The notes beneath the pieces are model-generated. The model worked only from the letters and a program-made list of their open reading frames with translations. It ran no database searches and was not told the origin of the DNA. The position numbers and the translations under genes are program-made. From an uncultured Nitrospinaceae bacterium (GTDB lineage: Bacteria > Nitrospinota > Nitrospinia > Nitrospinales > VA-1), in contig CALJGH010000196.1 of assembly GCA_938073925.1 (NCBI GenBank), positions 1 to 8,276 on the forward strand: a DNA stretch of 8,276 bases, in the 5' to 3' direction. The stretch's first letter is position 1; each line of letters opens with the position of its first letter. Shown here in pieces: positions 7,195-8,276 of the stretch.

Positions 7195-7284
7195 TTTCAG
7201 ATAAGTTGAAGGAATCCTATTATTTTGATATTCTCAACAAAGTTTAATTGATATGAAATTAAAAATCCTAACAGGAAATAAAAA
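7195..7284. other. Divergent intergenic region with small operator-like repeats
   Basis: This AT-rich 90-bp spacer must hold the 5' signals of both queG (minus) and the deacetylase-like gene (plus). TTGATAT occurs twice (7225-7231 and 7248-7254), 23 bases apart. The first copy lies in an imperfect palindrome TTGATATTCTCAA (7225-7237). No convincing -35/-10 pair with good spacing was found on either strand, so promoters are not called. In such AT-rich DNA the repeats may be chance. Confidence 0.3.
7273..7276 (+). promoter_or_regulatory. Ribosome binding site supporting a TTG start
   Basis: AGGA at 7273-7276 lies 8 bases before TTG at 7285. An in-frame TAA at 7279 rules out any start further upstream, and the family motif begins within five residues, so TTG is the likely true start. 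Confidence 0.6.
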
Positions 7285-8235
7285 TTGAATAAAACGGGCT
7301 ACATTTCAGATCCCTTTTATTTAAAGCACGAGAACGAACCTCACCCGGAAAATCCAGGCCGATTAACCGCAATTAAAGAGAAAATTCAATCTTCAAAATT
7401 TTACAACAACCTTACCTTAATTCAACCCCGCAAAGCCACTGTAGAAGATATTGCCAAAGTGCATGACAGCGGACACATCAAAAACGTTGAGCAAAGCTGT
7501 AAAGACGGGGTTCGAAATCTGGATGCCGATACCGTAATTTGCCCAGACTCTCATGAAGCAGCATTACTGAGTGCCGGTGCCGGACTGGAAGCTCTGGACA
7601 AAATTTTAGAGGGAACCATTAACAACGCTTTTTGTGCAGTGCGCCCACCGGGTCACCATGCGGAACAAAATCGGTCTATGGGATTTTGCCTTTTTAATAA
7701 CGTCGGTGTAATCGCCCGCTATGCTCAGGATGTCAAACAGCTCGGAAAAATTTTTATTTTTGACTGGGACGTGCATCATGGAAACGGAACACAACATTCT
7801 TTTTATAAAGATTCCTCAATTTTCTACAGTAGCACCCACCAATACCCTTTTTACCCCGGCACAGGAGGAGAGGATGAAACAGGAACCGGAGACGGCCTAG
7901 GCTCGAACTTAAATTTACCCATGCAAGCTTTTTCAGGAGACACCGATTATCTCAATGCAATAGAGAATAAATTGGTTCCAGCAATTCAAAAATTCAATCC
8001 CGATCTGATTATTATTTCAGCCGGATTCGATGCTCATGAAAATGATCCTCTTGCCCAGATCGAGCTGAGCACGGAATGTTACGGAGAAATGACACGACAG
8101 CTGGTTGATGTCTCTAATGATGTTTGCGAAGGCAGGATAGTTTCCATGTTAGAAGGCGGGTATGATTATTCCGCGTTAGGAGATTCTGTTCAATTGCATG
8201 TAGAAACCCTGTTAAATCATCAGACTGGCAAATGA
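7285..8235 (+). CDS. Class II histone-deacetylase-like zinc amidohydrolase
   Basis: Members of the arginase/deacetylase fold remove acetyl groups from lysine, polyamines or small molecules; the bacterial substrate is usually unknown. The 316 residues cover the whole domain. Active-site parts: RPPGHHAE (120-127) with H124/H125, DWDVHHGNGTQ (160-170) with zinc ligands D162 and H164, AGFDAHENDP (246-255) with zinc ligand D249, and LEGGYDY (289-295) with the transition-state tyrosine Y293. The DWDVHHGNGTQ form is typical of class II (HDAC6/10, bacterial HDAH) rather than AcuC-like class I. The gatekeeper position, glutamate in polyamine-selective HDAC10, is L256 here, which argues for an acyl-lysine or other non-polyamine substrate. 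It starts at TTG with a ribosome binding site at 7273-7276 and has no signal peptide. Its neighbours (divergent queG) give no clue. The fold is sure, the substrate unknown. Confidence 0.93.
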   Translation: MNKTGYISDPFYLKHENEPHPENPGRLTAIKEKIQSSKFYNNLTLIQPRKATVEDIAKVHDSGHIKNVEQSCKDGVRNLDADTVICPDSHEAALLSAGAGLEALDKILEGTINNAFCAVRPPGHHAEQNRSMGFCLFNNVGVIARYAQDVKQLGKIFIFDWDVHHGNGTQHSFYKDSSIFYSSTHQYPFYPGTGGEDETGTGDGLGSNLNLPMQAFSGDTDYLNAIENKLVPAIQKFNPDLIIISAGFDAHENDPLAQIELSTECYGEMTRQLVDVSNDVCEGRIVSMLEGGYDYSALGDSVQLHVETLLNHQTGK

Positions 8236-8276
8236 GATGATGTCTTATCCACCACAATAGATTCCCCCCCAAAAAA
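8236..8276. other. Window end, possible 3' end of a convergent gene
   Basis: These 41 bases contain seven C then six A at the edge. Two minus-strand frames stay open to the edge: one ends at TGA 8222-8220 (FFGGESIVVDKTSSHLPV, overlapping the deacetylase-like gene by 16 bp) and one at TAA 8247-8245 (FWGGIYCGG, no overlap). Either could be the tail of a convergent gene. No terminator hairpin is visible. Neither frame can be confirmed without sequence beyond the edge. Confidence 0.25.

Noticed and set aside
7606..7797. 63-codon minus-strand ORF inside the deacetylase-like gene
   Set aside because: It is antisense to the conserved catalytic core and has no independent support.
638..8235. Frameshifts or pseudogenes in the large genes
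   Set aside because: All six large proteins have full family length and intact catalytic motifs.
1..8276. Mobile element, CRISPR array, toxin-antitoxin or defence island
   Set aside because: No transposase, terminal repeats, spaced repeats or paired small genes were found; all large ORFs are housekeeping families.

Overview
The window looks like an ordinary chromosomal housekeeping stretch from a Gram-negative bacterium of moderate GC content (low-to-mid 40s percent by eye). A secreted small protein and a complete siroheme-independent late heme module fit a marine Nitrospinota- or Deltaproteobacteria-like lineage, but this placement is inference from protein style only. I see no insertion sequence, CRISPR array, tRNA, rRNA or phage gene, and no convincing new defence or biosynthetic system.

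Layout. Bases 1-84 hold the last 27 codons of an otherwise unseen plus-strand gene. hflX (ribosome-associated GTPase) follows on plus at 157-1449. Meeting it tail to tail, with one base between the two stop codons, is a long minus-strand block. Read in the direction of transcription this runs: queG (7194-6055), a 97-bp gap with a very good sigma70-type promoter, hemE (5956-4919), hemH (4926-4003, overlapping hemE by 8 bp), a UvrD/PcrA helicase (3974-1806, 28 bp after hemH), and a small signal-peptide protein (1762-1451, 43 bp after the helicase). Divergent from queG across 90 bp, a class II histone-deacetylase-like hydrolase runs on plus at 7285-8235. The last 41 bases hold no gene that can be assigned with confidence.

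How the genes work together. HemE (uroporphyrinogen III to coproporphyrinogen III) and HemH (iron insertion) are translationally coupled and form a late heme unit driven by its own promoter. HemH resembles the coproporphyrin-type ferrochelatases (CpfC) of Bacillus more than the protoporphyrin type, with histidine where CpfC has its axial tyrosine. The oxidase usually found next to these genes is not here; a repair helicase follows instead. QueG finishes queuosine synthesis in tRNA using cobalamin, also a tetrapyrrole, but shared function with the heme genes is not shown. HflX, the helicase and the deacetylase-like protein are separate housekeeping functions.

The points most worth a second look are the CpfC-like HemH, the unannotated secreted OB-like small protein, the hemE promoter, the hflX start region (GTG start with no Shine-Dalgarno, overlapping a 15-codon upstream ORF), and the stop-codon hairpin between the convergent genes.
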